Assembly: GCA_011009095.1 (NCBI GenBank)
Contig: VTPC01001034.1
Location: 11,068-75,067 of the forward strand
Direction: 5' to 3'
DNA: 64,000 bases
Source of the DNA: Ignelater luminosus
Taxonomy: Eukaryota; Arthropoda; Insecta; Coleoptera; Elateridae
The notes under the pieces were generated by a model, which saw only the letters and a program-made list of their open reading frames with translations, did no database searches and was not told the DNA's origin. The translations under genes were made by a program, and so were the position numbers. Position 1 is the stretch's first letter; each line of letters opens with the position of its first letter. Below, piece after piece: positions 1 to 12,274 of this stretch.

Positions 1-146
1 ATAGTTAGCCATGCATTTTTTCTAAAAAACAAAAAGCTCATTAAATTAAGCTCGTAAAACTGCAATTCTTTCCCCATTTAATCGTCTCTCTATCTCCGCT
101 AGTTTTCGAGATCCGCATACTAAACATCGGAAAAAACTCACCCTGT
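1..146. mobile_element. Possible transposon end at the window edge
   Basis: The stretch runs into ctcaccctgtatttaat at about 139-155. Together with the phrase gctagttttcgagatccgca upstream, this is the style of many insect DNA-transposon ends, which read cagggtg inward from the terminus. No coding part is visible and the element would extend off the left edge. Confidence 0.3.
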
Positions 147-394
147 ATTTAATAGGTAAAACAAATTTTTTTGTTAAAGAGAGCAAACTAAGTGGCGCGC
201 GCGGCGGCCAGATCACGCGTTTTTATCACTATTTTCACCTCTAAATTAAAATTATAAATATTGGTGGTACAAAAAATAGCCAAAATGGAACTTGTGAACC
301 CACACTATAATAAAGATACCGGGTGATTCATGATGTTAATTCGACGGATTAACAGTTTTCATTAGTACTACCACAAAGAAAGATATAAGTAAAC

Positions 395-430
<36 letters not shown>
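395..430. repeat. (TTA)n microsatellite
   Basis: Twelve uninterrupted TTA units, followed by a few degenerate triplets. It is adjacent to the mariner-type remnant on its right. Confidence 0.95.
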
Positions 431-431
<1 letters not shown>

Positions 432-459
432 TACTAGTATTTTATTATTATCATGCTTA

Positions 460-965
460 AAGTATGTAACAAAAGTTTCCGGACAAATTAAACCGCTAAA
501 AAAGTCCTCTTTCTTCTATAACATGAAGTTTCATCCTAACATCTCTGATTGGGCGTTGGACATTTTCTACATCAGTTTCTCTTACTTTTTGGAATATTCG
601 TCTCCGCAGTTGATTTTCATTTTGGGCTTCCCACCCATTGTTGTAGATCATTATGCTTGGAACAGTCTAAAAAGCTTTAATAGGACGTGCCCGTGGAACA
701 TTATGTGAGTTTTTGGTACAAAAGCTATATTATGCCTTTCCGGCAGTTCCCTTTTTGCATCTTGAGCAACAGTTAATGAGAAATGAGAAATCGGCGGAAT
801 AGTCTTCGCGCAGACATTTTTTGCATTTTTAACTAACTTTTGGGTTGTTTGCTTTTATGGGAAACCGGTTTTAAGCAAGGTATACCTTCTGCATATTCTC
901 GTATAGTTTGGAAAATAACCGCTCTGGAGATATTTTTTCCATCCACTATACTAACTTAAAAAGGA
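460..965 (-). mobile_element. Tc1/mariner-type transposase remnant
   Basis: On the minus strand the peptide HNVPRARPIKAFWTVPSIMI, followed by NENQLRRRIFQKVRETDVEN and VQRPIRDVRMKL, is the C-terminal part of a Tc1/mariner-superfamily transposase (the ARPIExFW box with GGW-type follow-up). An N-terminal fragment with SRAVIFQTIREYAEGIPC (a helix-turn-helix segment) lies at about 855-935. The catalytic centre between them is absent and the frame changes, so this is an internally deleted, dead copy. No clear terminal repeats were located. Confidence 0.75.
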
Positions 966-2183
966 AATCCCGGAGGGTACTTTGTTATATTTTAGTTTTT
1001 GCTTAGGTTTCATCAAAGAATATCACATTATGCTATTATTATGCGCCATTTACGGAACACCATGTATATTCTAGGTATTCTTCTTCATTATCAACACTAG
1101 TCCATAGAAACATTTACTTTAATTAATCTTGTTTTACTTTTTTACTTTTAGTTTGGTTCTTTAAATTAGTTACTATTATTTTCAATACTAGTACGTTGTT
1201 ACATCACATTTTAGGCGTGAGGACGAAATTCGAAGCACAAGGCGCAAGTAAAGTGTATCGAACAAAATTTTTTGTAATCAATTACACAAAATGAGAAAAC
1301 TTGGGCCGATGTCAAATTAAGTACATGCATAAACAAAAAAATTATATGTTACTTTTTCGTTTATGTACCTTACAAAACAATTACAAAAAGTATGTGACAG
1401 ATGCTAGATCAAGTTATCTATGCAGGCAGTCTTCTATATCATTTATATCGTTCCTTTCAGGCTTTTTGGTTGTCGCATTAATTAATGATTATTATTGCTC
1501 TTTAAACTGTACTATTAGTTATATTTCCTTGATAAGTTTCATTCTTAGTACGCTTGTTAAGTGGTTTTATACTTACTACATAGAAAATTTATTTTGCGAA
1601 TTAGGACGCCCGGTATATCGCCCTTAAATTTTGAATTATTTCATTAATTTCGATACATGCAGGATTGAACGTTCAGTATTATATGTTTAGAATTTCTAAT
1701 TGTCATTGACGTATACATTTTTTGGCGAAGCGATTTAGAGATTGTTTTTACAAAAAATTTAACTATTACGACTATTAGACGGCACAATTCGTCAAAGCAG
1801 CTTCGAGTTATTTTTGTTTACATAGCAATTTTCTCGAAGAATTCTCTATTAAGTTGCATTGATGTTAGAGTACTGAAATTTAAGTTTTATGGCGTTTTAA
1901 GAAACTTTTTTAGATTAGTCTGGAAGCAAGTATGGATGGGAAGCTTTCTGGACTACCATGTAATAGTTTAGCTTGTTTCGAGGGCAAACCAAGCCCTAAT
2001 TACTACCACATATACTCACACCACCATTGAAGTGAACACTTGTCATTTTAGTTTTGTAGAAATTACAATTTTGCATTCTTTGTGTACTAATAGTCGAATA
2101 AATGTTTAGGATTTCGGGATTTTTTGGTAAATTATTCTAAATACAAGTTGGACAATAATAATAATAAAATCGATTTCAAGACT

Positions 2184-2313
2184 TAACTAGAGAGAGGACC
2201 TATCACCGAATAGGTTTTCTAAAGTTTGAAATAATCTGGACCTTATAATATAGTGACTTTTTCGTTTCCAGATTACTTCGAAAGAATAAAAGCTACACTC
2301 TCTCTAATTCAAT
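2184..2313. repeat. Imperfect hairpin, about 130 bp
   Basis: The outer arms aactagagagaggac (left) and aattagagagagtgt (right, opposite strand) pair. The inner arms gtttgaaataatctgga and ctttcgaagtaatctgga also pair around a short AT-rich loop near 2235-2262. Both arms carry extra unpaired bases. It could be a tiny MITE or the DNA of a structured RNA. Nothing in it codes. Confidence 0.5.
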
Positions 2314-3894
2314 TAGGGATCCAGGATCCTAACCAACGTGTAATACTTAATAATCAATTATATTAAATAATTACTCATCAAACTACTATTTCAGCAATTA
2401 GTAATTTTTGATCATATCCTGATTTGAATTAGTCAGAGGTAAAATTGCTTTAAAGAATTCATAGGCATTTAGAGAATGAAAATTCTTTCTTCATTAATGA
2501 GAACGTTCATTTATCATAATAAGATCAATTTGTTCTTTTTTTTGTGTTTGTTTTAAATGAATCACTTGCGATAGATAAATGAAATTCATCTGTTGATACG
2601 ATGCATGGTCAATGCTTACGATGTATATAATTTTACAATTTTTATTTTAATTTATATTTATCTTATTTGGTTTTAGTTTAACTATGAATTTGAATTTATT
2701 CAAGTAACTAACACCCTAGAAACAACTAACCATGAATTAACACATCAGTGCATTACGACAGTTATAATAGAAATGCAATATTTTTGAAAACAGATTTTTT
2801 CACGCAAACAGTTTTTTTACTGTGAATTATTTCAAATCAATATTACAAACGCATATGGAAAAACAGTTGAATTTTTAACCGAAATTTTACCGAAAAAGTG
2901 TCAAATATTTATCAGTTTTATGGTCATGAATACCAATAGATTGAGTACTTGATAGAAAACGCATTTCTAGTTATTTTCTGGTTGCATAGGAAACGTGAGA
3001 TTTCATGAAAAATTGAAATTCTCATCGCAAAATTTTATCTTAGCTATTTTTGGTTAAAACCTCAGTTTTTGTCTCCAAGCTACTTTTCGTAATTGTAAAA
3101 TCGTTATTTATTTAAATATTCTTTGAACTTTGTATATCTTCGTTTTGTACTGCCATCGAACATAAAATTAACAAATTATGAGCTTGAAGCTACAAGCAAA
3201 TTGTCTCATTTAAACAAAGCATTTTCCAAGGTATCGAGTTACGTAAGCTGCATAATATTTCAGAGGCCGGATGCATTTTCATTGCAATCATTTATAAATT
3301 ATATTAAAAACAATCGCGTGTATCAACAGTTGAAAATAGTTTCTTATTTGTTAATCTTTATTTCATAATAAAATTGCTTGTTTCAGTCTTCCCTTGCAAA
3401 TTTGTGTAGTATGCATTAATAAATATTTTACAAAGTTGTATATGCTACTCGTACATATTATAAACGACCTTCGCTTAAAGAAAATTAGCTGCTCACGTCA
3501 AATGATTTCGAATATTTCATGGGGTCCGGTGAGGATTTTCTAAAAATAGCCGCTGTCGAATTTCGAAAGAGTTGATAGAATTTTTGTAATGCGGTTTTCT
3601 ATTTCGTTCGTCGATGGCTACGAAAATTTGATGAAAGTTAATTGATGTAAAAAGGGTGTGATGTTACTAATGTTTGCGCGCATTATGCTTTCGACGTTTC
3701 GTATATTCAAATGGTAATGCTCTGCTTGAAATGTTGACAAGTTCTAAAAAATACCTTTTTACGTGATTATACTTTTATTTCTAGCGAGTTTCCGTTAAAA
3801 GCAACAAAGGAACGTAAGATGATAATATGAGGGTCATAATCAGCTATCATATAAAAGTTAAGTCCTCGTTATGCAATATTTCTAATAGATATCG

Positions 3895-4030
3895 TCTGCA
3901 GATGGGCGGTATCTGTCACGGGACGGGTGTCACGCAGGGACCTGTGGCTGTGTCGCTCGGGGCTAGGCACGATGTCGCATACTCAACCCCTTTTTCCAAA
4001 CCACCCTGTCACCAATATCTTATCCCTCGA
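3895..4030. other. GC-rich island in AT-rich DNA, unidentified
   Basis: About 135 bp are clearly richer in G and C than the surrounding AT-rich sequence, including cacgggacgggtgtcacgca and tgtcgctcggggctaggcac. On the plus strand it follows a ctgcag that could be an acceptor, with an open frame GGICHGTGVTQGPVAVSLGA. The minus strand is also open in one frame (EYATSCLAPSDTATGPCVTP). I recognise neither product. It could be an exon, a conserved element, a structured RNA or a repeat fragment. Confidence 0.35.
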
Positions 4031-5775
4031 CTTGTGTGTTGATTTCGTCTTTATTTTGTAGCAAAAAATTCATCGAATCCCGTGAACTTATAAAATAAAA
4101 TTTCTTTCCGTCATAAAAATACAAAAATTATGAATGAATTTAGTAGTTTATTTCTAAATTCTTTATGAAATGCTTAATTGAAATTTTCTACGCGATCGTT
4201 TAAAAGCAATTTTCTAAAATGATCTTTTCTTTAAGAATCGAAAGGTAGACGTTTATAATTTCTTTTATGTTAGTCGGAAATGTTTCGTAAAGTCAATGGA
4301 TAAACCTTTAGAATTGGAATGAATGACAACACGTCTGTTAGCCTAATGCTAAATCTTTGATAGATCTAGAATTGCGGTTAATTGTCCTCTGAGGTTGCAT
4401 TAACTCTCGACATTGCTAATGGACCATTCAGGCTTTTACCAATCCTTTTAAAAATCAACCTTGAATACTTCATAAGATTTTGAATTTGATTTGAACTTAA
4501 ATCACCCTTAAATTACACCTACTGTTTTATTTTTGGCAAAAAATAATTGTTCGGAAGCCCATCACTGTTTACACTATAGAGATGTAAACCTACCTTTATT
4601 GGTTACAAAATTGTTAATTATATGTACTTTACGTTCAGTAAGGCTAACAAAGAAACAAAAGATTAATTCACGTTAACATCTTTATGTCAAGCATATAAAG
4701 TACTTGAAACCTAAAATTTCTCGGCGTTATTTTCATCTTTCAAACAATTTACACTTGCACATCTTGTTGAGATTTCAATTCAAGGATATCATAATGAAAA
4801 CACAGATCAGGAAGAAATATTACTGTTATTCATTACCTAGCTTTAAGATGTGTACACGAGTTAATTTATTGCCTCCAAACATAAACTACAATCTAGTTTT
4901 CAGCATTTTTTCATTAAAAAGATTTCCTAAAAGTGTCACACAAATCTTTTCCTAGAAATTCCCCAAAAGCCAAAAACGTGAAATATGAAAACGTTTCAAT
5001 AAAATTTCTTCCACATTAAAGTGTGAAACAGTAAAAAAGATGGTATATACCTTTCAATAGATCACCTTTTTATGTTAATTAACGCAAATTTCAAATAAAC
5101 TCGATCGATAATTTCCGAGTAAATTAATAATTTCTTAACCTGATGTGATATGAATAGCACATGTCATTCATTGATAATTCAATTCGGTTTAATTTTAATG
5201 CTGAAAAAAATCCTGAAATGGCGTCATGTTAGTGTAAACATAATAAATATTGCTCCATGACCTATTCATTATTACAATTTAGTCATCTTCACTTTTTTTG
5301 TCGCATTCTATCTTATAAACATGCACTCATCAAATAACAAAACTGCAGCTGCATGTCCTTGCAGAGTAACATTTCTATAATTTTCGGTTTTAGAATGTCA
5401 TTAAATTCTTAGAAGATTTAAACAGTAAAATGGGATAAATTGTGTAATAACAGAATTTATTTTAATGTTAATGATGCGTTACGAAACAACATTTAAATGA
5501 TGCAAACAAGTTAATTTAATTACATTTGAAAAATTAACTTATACATTCATTCACTGTATTTCTGCTGATGGCAAACTGAAATTGATGTACTTTTTGTTAA
5601 GTAAAGATAAGTAATCTCTAACAAAGAAGTCAAACGATAGAAAAAAACTATACAACAAAAAATTAAAATCATAGAGAGATCATTCTAAAATTATTTGATC
5701 AAAACAAGATACGAGCGAAAATCCAAGTACACCAAATATCAAAAGTAGTTTCGGTTCCTAAAAACTTGACAAATA

Positions 5776-6659
5776 AGGCCTGTCTCATAAGTTCTGGCAC
5801 ACATTGAAGACAGTTTGTATGATATTTGTTAGAGTGCCATGGATTTGCATGTTTATAAAACCAATTGCCACGTGCGTTACGACCAGGTTACGATATATGG
5901 TACATGACGATGACAGTTGTTTGACAGTTAATGCGCAAAAAAAGGAAAAGAATTTATCAATTAGTTGGGTACCTTTCAAACAAGGAAACTTTGAATTTGT
6001 TTGCAAGTGAAGATATATCGCGAAGAATCATTTATCGCACCATAAAGGATTGCAGGGTAAAGTTTGTGTAAATAGAAAAAAAAAGTGTGGCCGTCCACGT
6101 ACTTTGACTAACCGGCAAGTAAACTTGTCAAAAGTGCCAAAAATCTCATTGGTGGTGTGTCAACACGACGATTAAGGCGGAAATTCGGTGTTCCAAAAGA
6201 TGCTGTTCGTCGAATTTTGACGAAAAATAGTGTGAAATATCTTAAAAAGAAAAAAAAGTCTCTAAGTACACTACAGCGCAATTGCAGAAAATATTAAAAT
6301 TATGTCATAATGCTAAAACAGCTCAAGAATGGTTAAACATTAAAAAAAATACCATTTGTGCCAAAAGTGGACAATCCGCCTAACATTCCTCAGACTCGCC
6401 CCATAGAACATTTTTGGCCACTTTTAAGTAGATTAGTCTACAGAAAATTAAAGAAGTTGACATGAGCGTCGTCCAACAAATGTAAAATATATTCTAAGAC
6501 AAATTGAAGACCACAGACCAACTTCAATTATATAGTTTGTTTTTTATTAATAGCGATGTTGTTAATCATAAAATAAAAATAAACATTTGCGTTCTGTAGT
6601 CCTTCATTTCTGTTAGATAGCAAAATTCTATTTTGTGCCAAAACTTATGAGACAGGCCT
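5776..6659 (+). mobile_element. Tc1/mariner-superfamily transposon, internally deleted, both ends present
   Basis: The termini are near-perfect inverted repeats of about 27 bp: aggcctgtctcataagttct at the left, and aggcctgtctcataagtttt read from the right. TA dinucleotides flank both sides (5774-5775, 6660-6661), the standard target duplication of this superfamily. The interior keeps scattered transposase pieces on the plus strand. These are a helix-turn-helix phrase SRRIIYRTIKD, a GRPRTLTNRQV linker, STRRLRRKFGVPKDAVRRIL, AQLQKILKLCHNAKTAQEW and the C-terminal PNIPQTRPIEHFWPLLSRLV. The pieces lie in different frames with stops, and the catalytic middle between the last two is missing, so it encodes no working enzyme. 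Length is 884 bp against about 1.3 kb for a complete element. Well-preserved termini suggest moderate age. Confidence 0.88.
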
Positions 6660-9600
6660 TATGATTTTACGTTATCTATAAGAAACGCTATCTGGTGAGT
6701 GATTATTATTGTTAACTATATTCTTTTGTTTTTCTAATCTATATAACCTTATGTTGACTCTGTTGTTTCAATTATTGGTATTAGCCTGATTCTAATTCTG
6801 AAACACGCTCTTTGAAGGTCTTACATCTTGAAATTTTACGTTTATAACTTCTCAGAGTCAATTCAACTGGTTGTTCATCCTGTCAATTAATAAGGGGAGA
6901 CCAAAATACCTACATGGCAGCCTCAATTCCTCTAATTCTATACAGTTAGATTAAAATAAAAAGTCAATAGGATTTTGAATCTCATTTTACACCAAATGTA
7001 AATCGATCTTGGTCACCGCCACACGTGTTTTTTATGCAGTCACTCGTTTATTATCGTAAAAGCGAGTTTAGTTAACAAAACTAATTTTATTACCGCTTAA
7101 TTGCAATTTGGTGAAAGTTGAACTGCGTGACATAAATATGCAATTAAATACTATGATATATCGTCTCTCCATGACCCATGACATATTTTAAAGGCTTCAA
7201 CCAGGCCAGAATCAAACTTTGCTTATCCATCCCTGAGTTAAAGCGATTCATTGCATTCTCAGAAACCCATACTGAAAAATCGGTAGTTTTGTGTTGGGCC
7301 CTACCCAATAATATTTTAAATTAGCTGAATAGGGGGTTGTGAAGATTATGTGCGCGAAATAGCGATCACTAAGTAGAAAGGAGCCAAGTGAGAGGATTAT
7401 TAAAATTCTCAGAGTAAGTTTTTTATCTGTTTTGTTTATTTGTTATATGGTAGTTTTAGATATGTCCCATGTCTATGGCAAATAAATAAATGAATAACTA
7501 AATAAAATCCTAATATCGCAACTGTAAGTGGACTCTTTTCCGTGGTGGAGATTAGTGTCAAGTTTTAGGTTTTTATGAGCCAATCTGAGAACGACAACTA
7601 TTTTATTCAAAAATTGATTTTATTGTTTCTAGACTGGTTTATAGGTACTTATGACACAGATATCTTGAAGGTCATAGTTGACAGTAGCTAATCAATTGTT
7701 TTGGAAATTGTGATGCAAATTCAATAGCTAACCATTTTGTAAGTTTATATCTTTCTTGTCCAGCACATTATAATAGTAATAATAGAATTTAGATTTTACT
7801 AAAAGTAACAATTCGTAACACTACTCAATTGTGTTTACATTTTCAAATAACTAATAGTTACTATTTTGAATTGTATCAATTATCTGTAACAGTAAATAAT
7901 AAGTCAGAACTTCATTTACTTAATTGAATCAAAATTACAAAATATTTCATAATTTTACTCGACAGAAGAAACGTAACGTTGGAAAATGGTGATGTGGGAC
8001 GTTTCGTTGACTTTTTTTCTCTTTTGATTATTTGATAAGCATTTTGGGAACGCGTTGAAATACTCTTTGGGAATAATATTTAGAAATATCTGTCTTTATG
8101 GCTAGTCAAGGGTCTTTGGTTTGCCACCCGGTCTGCAACGTGACACGTGTGACTAACGTTCATTGATTTAGCTAGAATTAACCAAATTTAGACTTTTGGG
8201 CTAAATCTTGGATTAGCCGCCTTGTGTGTAATTGTGTAGAAGTAACTTCGTCTTCGATTGTAGAACTAGTCTTTTGGTATTTCATTATTTCTGTGCGGGC
8301 TAAATTATTATTGAGATCTCTAATTCCAATTTTGAGCTTAACACGCTGCCTTGTTATATTGTTAAATCTCGCGGTTTTTATGCGGTAGGTGATTGCACTT
8401 CGAACTCCCTTATAGGTAAGAACTATAGCTTTGTATAATTTGCAACTTTTTACATTTCTTTTTAGTTTTCATGGTTTTTGTTAGAACAGCTTTCACATAT
8501 TTAATGTGTAACATAGATAGTTAAAGAAAATGGTTCATTCGTAGAGTGGTTTCCAAATCTCGTGGCACGCGATCTTCGATGCGCAAGAGACAAATTTTAG
8601 CCGGGCGGCCCTACAAGCATGATTTTTACAATTTTCTATCTCTCTTTCTTGTGTAGTAAGCTCCGCCTTTTGCGCATTTCGCATGCCAATAGATTTGGTA
8701 ACCACTCTAGCAATTAAATGCATGACTAGAAACTTCGGCGCCACACGCCATTAAGTCTTTGAAGAAGGTGTTGTTACATGGTAGCATACCCTTACTATGC
8801 TGAGACTACTTGGTTCTGCAATGTTCAAGATTATACAAGGTTTCTAAATTTAATTTTTGTCTAATTTTTCCTTTTTAGAAGCAAAATAAAAGTTTTTAGT
8901 AGAACGTGATAGAGATAGTGCCTGAATTGCAATAGACTGATTTCTGTTGACCCTAAGCTTATGCACTTTGCGTTTTTAAAGTTTGTAAGAATGGAGAATG
9001 AATTCAAAGTTGAAACATTTTTATTGTCTAATAAAACATTTTATTGCATTCACATAGGAAAAAATAAATTTAAAATGACGAGGAAATGAAGTCATTTTTA
9101 AATGACTCTTCCTCACTAAACTATTTATGTATGTATTTAAAGCACAACTATAATTGACTGCCTTGCTTACAGCTACAAATAGTATGCCATATTAAGCATT
9201 CAATTATTATAATTCATTCATGTTGTTGTATGTATATGTACCTACATATAACAACACTATTAGCTTATTTCCAATTTACTCCGTATGAAAGTATTTAAAT
9301 CGATTTACTAGGGGTTATAAATCAAATTCTACAAAAAATGCAATAAATGAAAGCAAGATATTTTGATGATATTGTACATTTCTAACAACTGATAATGGAT
9401 GTGTTAATTCGAGCCTTACAATCTGACAATATTGAGGTCGTTCTTTATCTAAAAAATCGTTCCATTATACGTAGGTGTCAGGCATCAAACGCCCTCATAT
9501 ATACGAATTTAATCTGAAACCTATTGCATTTTCTTCCGTCCTATTCATCAGGAAAGCGTGAGAAGGTGGAAGGGGTGAGGTTATAATTTTCTTTTCCAGA

Positions 9601-12166
9601 CCCACAAGCAGGCAAATACCGCCCTAAGAAAATGGCTCTAACGAAAGAACTAACTACGGTTAATTAAGTTCGCGTCAATATTAATAAACCTCTTTGAAAG
9701 CAACTTAGTCGACGGAGTACATGAATTGAATATGTCCTCTTAGGTTTTTGTTGGTAAGGTACGTATGAATATTCAATTCCTCATTTGCATGTGAAGGGCT
9801 TATGGGGCGAACAAAAGAAGTCCTACTTCAAGGAAAAAGAACTTGCCGATCAATGCAACATGGGACATTGTTTCTATTATAAAACGAGAGTGAAAATTCA
9901 ATTTGTGAGATTCGAAACGACATTGGAATCTTTTAATTATTAACATTAAGAGCAATGGCCCTGGCAATATAGGTTACAAGAATAAAATAGAAATTTTCAT
10001 ATTTTAAACCGCAGCTTCAGAAACTCGGTTAGTTCTTAAGTCAAGATTAAATCGATTTCAGCAGAACAGTCTGTAGTTCAGAAGAACCAACAGATTTTCT
10101 TAGTACATTTTCGAAACGCTCGTAAAAAAGGGGGTATAACTTCAAAATGAATCTGGGCAAATAATATTATTCACAGAACAATTCAGAGCCATGCTCACAC
10201 AAGTTGTAATATGAATAAAGGATGATTACATTCCGAGCGTATTACAGTCCCAGCAAGGGGCGCCAATCGTAGGGTGGAGACAAGAGGACAAATCATTGTG
10301 TTCTCTAACGCCTATATCTCGAGAACCGCTACTAAAATTAAACTGCATCCAATTCGTACGTTTTATAATTTAATAATATTTACACATGTAAGTTTAATTA
10401 AATTTTTATAAAAATTAGAAAATAAATCATATGTAATTATATTCCATCCAGTGCATCGATAATTATTGTGTTAGTATATGGTAACTTAAAGTTTAAATGA
10501 AATGAAAGAAAAAAGTATATGAACTGATCTAAGAATGCGCATGTAAAATCTGAACACAAATATAACCATTTTATTTTATGCCAAAAAAGCGTAGTTTTAT
10601 AAAATCATGTATTTATAAGACTGCAGTGTTTATGATGTGATTTTATAAGCTTTTATTGTAGTCAATAGACAATGAAGAATTTTGATATCAGACAAGAATG
10701 AAACCATTTTTATATGCCTGTGTCGAACGATGCTTATTAGATATGCTGAGACTGTTGAAATTGAATGTCTTTAAACAAAAGACACACCTTGAGGCTTGTT
10801 TTGTGGAACTTCATAGCGTCAATATTCAAATGAAACAAAATTTAGTTTACATTTTTCACTGCTCATTCACTAAAACCAGAAATGAAACCGATTAAAAATG
10901 CTAATTCCCACATTGTATGGCCTTCCTAATATTAATAAGAATGAATACCCTCTCAGACCGATTGTCTTCTCCAAAAGTACCCCAAGTTATAAACTAAATA
11001 AGTTTTTTGATAGAATACTACACATAAGAACTAGTAGTGTAATAACCTAATAACTAAGAACTTTGCTGAATATCATCATCAAAAGAATTGAAAAATATAT
11101 AGCATTTTAGGTTTAACATAAACAATTTTTAAAGTGGCCAAAAATCTAGTTAATTATACTACCAAACAAATACATACCAAAAAAGTTTTGCAATTTATTT
11201 CTTCTTTGACGCCAATTAGTTACTTTGTGTATAATTTTGGTTGCAGGTCTTTGAAACACCTTGAGAACACTTTTAGCCAGATTTTAGCCCCTTCACCGAG
11301 GATAAACACATTTAATTAGAAAAAGATGAAAACGTCACATAACTTAGCAAAATAAGCTACTTTTAGGTTCTCCTTAAATGCATCGTTTTCAAGTAAAACT
11401 GAATGATTAGAAATTTCTCAAATTCATTTGTTTAATAACAAGACGATTTTTTCAATATCTGAGTAGCGTGAGATATAAAAATGAGTCCTTATGTAATTGT
11501 AATTATGAAAATGACATTATTTTTTGGTTTTTCAATGGCATAATTTACATTTTTTTCTTCCTTTCAAGGAACCTTTCAGGACCATCCTTTATAATATGCT
11601 GAGGATTGTTGTCAGTAAAAGAATTTTAACTTTAATTAACAGTTCAGACCTTAAACTTAAATATATCTATAAAGAATTTTCTTAATTTACCAAACTAATG
11701 CTAGAGCCATTTATTTAACAAATATAAATTTAAAGTGTATATGGCAGCAAATAAGCTCCCTTGGTAAAATAAAATCAATAAATCAAAGTTAATTGAAATC
11801 ACAACAAAAAAAAAGACCATATTAGTCTCACAGACTATAATTAAAATAATAATATTAAAATCAAAATTTTAATGCTTTTTTAAACTTCATTGTAAAAAGA
11901 CATTAATGGAAGATTTATCCAATTAAAAAGTAATTTCATTGAATCAGTTATAAAAATAATTGCATGGTATCAATTACAATTGAACTTCTGTTTATTATTC
12001 ATAAGCATGTTCTGCACTTATACATATTAAGTTTATAGTGTAATTTATAAACTCTGCAATAACCCAGAATCTTTCATATGTGAAGATTTCTATATTTAAC
12101 TTGGCTGACTAACAACAAATATTAACAGCAATAGTAATAAAAGAATAATAATACAAAATCACTCAC
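6660..12166. other. AT-rich non-coding DNA, probable perlecan intron
   Basis: It contains the MITE-like element at 8542-8709 and a short 36-bp hairpin at about 9222-9257 (gttgttgtatgtatatg pairing with catataacaac). A patch near 10240-10350 with tatatctcgagaaccgctac resembles transposon terminal sequence. No further LDLa, laminin or immunoglobulin exon was recognisable on the minus strand. Confidence 0.45.
8542..8709. mobile_element. MITE-like element with about 20-40 bp terminal inverted repeats
   Basis: The left end tagagtggtttccaaatctc and the right end, read on the other strand as tagagtggttaccaaatcta, match for the first 19 bases with one change. They continue with ggcacgcga versus ggcatgcga and a shared tgcgcaa. 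Total length is 168 bp with no coding capacity. The ends begin with TA. The GTGGTTxCCAAA terminus resembles many hAT-type MITEs, but I see no 8-bp flanking duplication, so the superfamily is open. The open frame at 8535-8744 is a by-product of this element. Confidence 0.65.
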
Positions 12167-12274
12167 CACATTCCAGCTCATCAGTTCTATCTTCACAGTC
12201 ATCAACTCCATCACAGCGTTTGATTAATGGTATGCATCTACTAATATCACAGCTTAATTCGCCTTCTGCACAAC
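12167..12274 (-). CDS. trol: Perlecan exon, third LDL-receptor class A repeat
   Basis: Exon of 108 nt, phase 1-1, from a tgtgtgtatag acceptor to a TGTG|gtgagt donor. It encodes [20 protein letters not shown], then [15 protein letters not shown]. All six LDLa cysteines are present, and the usual SDE motif reads TDE. It joins the previous exon through a split Gly codon. This is the last exon of the gene I can find toward the left edge. The remaining domains (further LDLa, laminin IV, immunoglobulin and laminin G in the family) must lie beyond position 1, or in exons within 1-12166 too diverged for me to see. Confidence 0.9.

Larger units (their letters stand above)
966..5775. other. AT-rich non-coding DNA
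   Basis: Apart from the hairpin at 2184-2313 and the GC island at 3895-4030 I see no supported feature. Small open frames (for example 1301-1627, 3123-3368, 4704-4955) have AT-driven composition and no domain. A gcccggtatatcgccc phrase near 1608 resembles the end of a transposon. This is probably the downstream perlecan intron. Confidence 0.5.

Noticed and set aside
8535-8744. 69-codon minus-strand open frame
   Set aside because: It coincides almost exactly with the MITE-like inverted-repeat element and has no domain.
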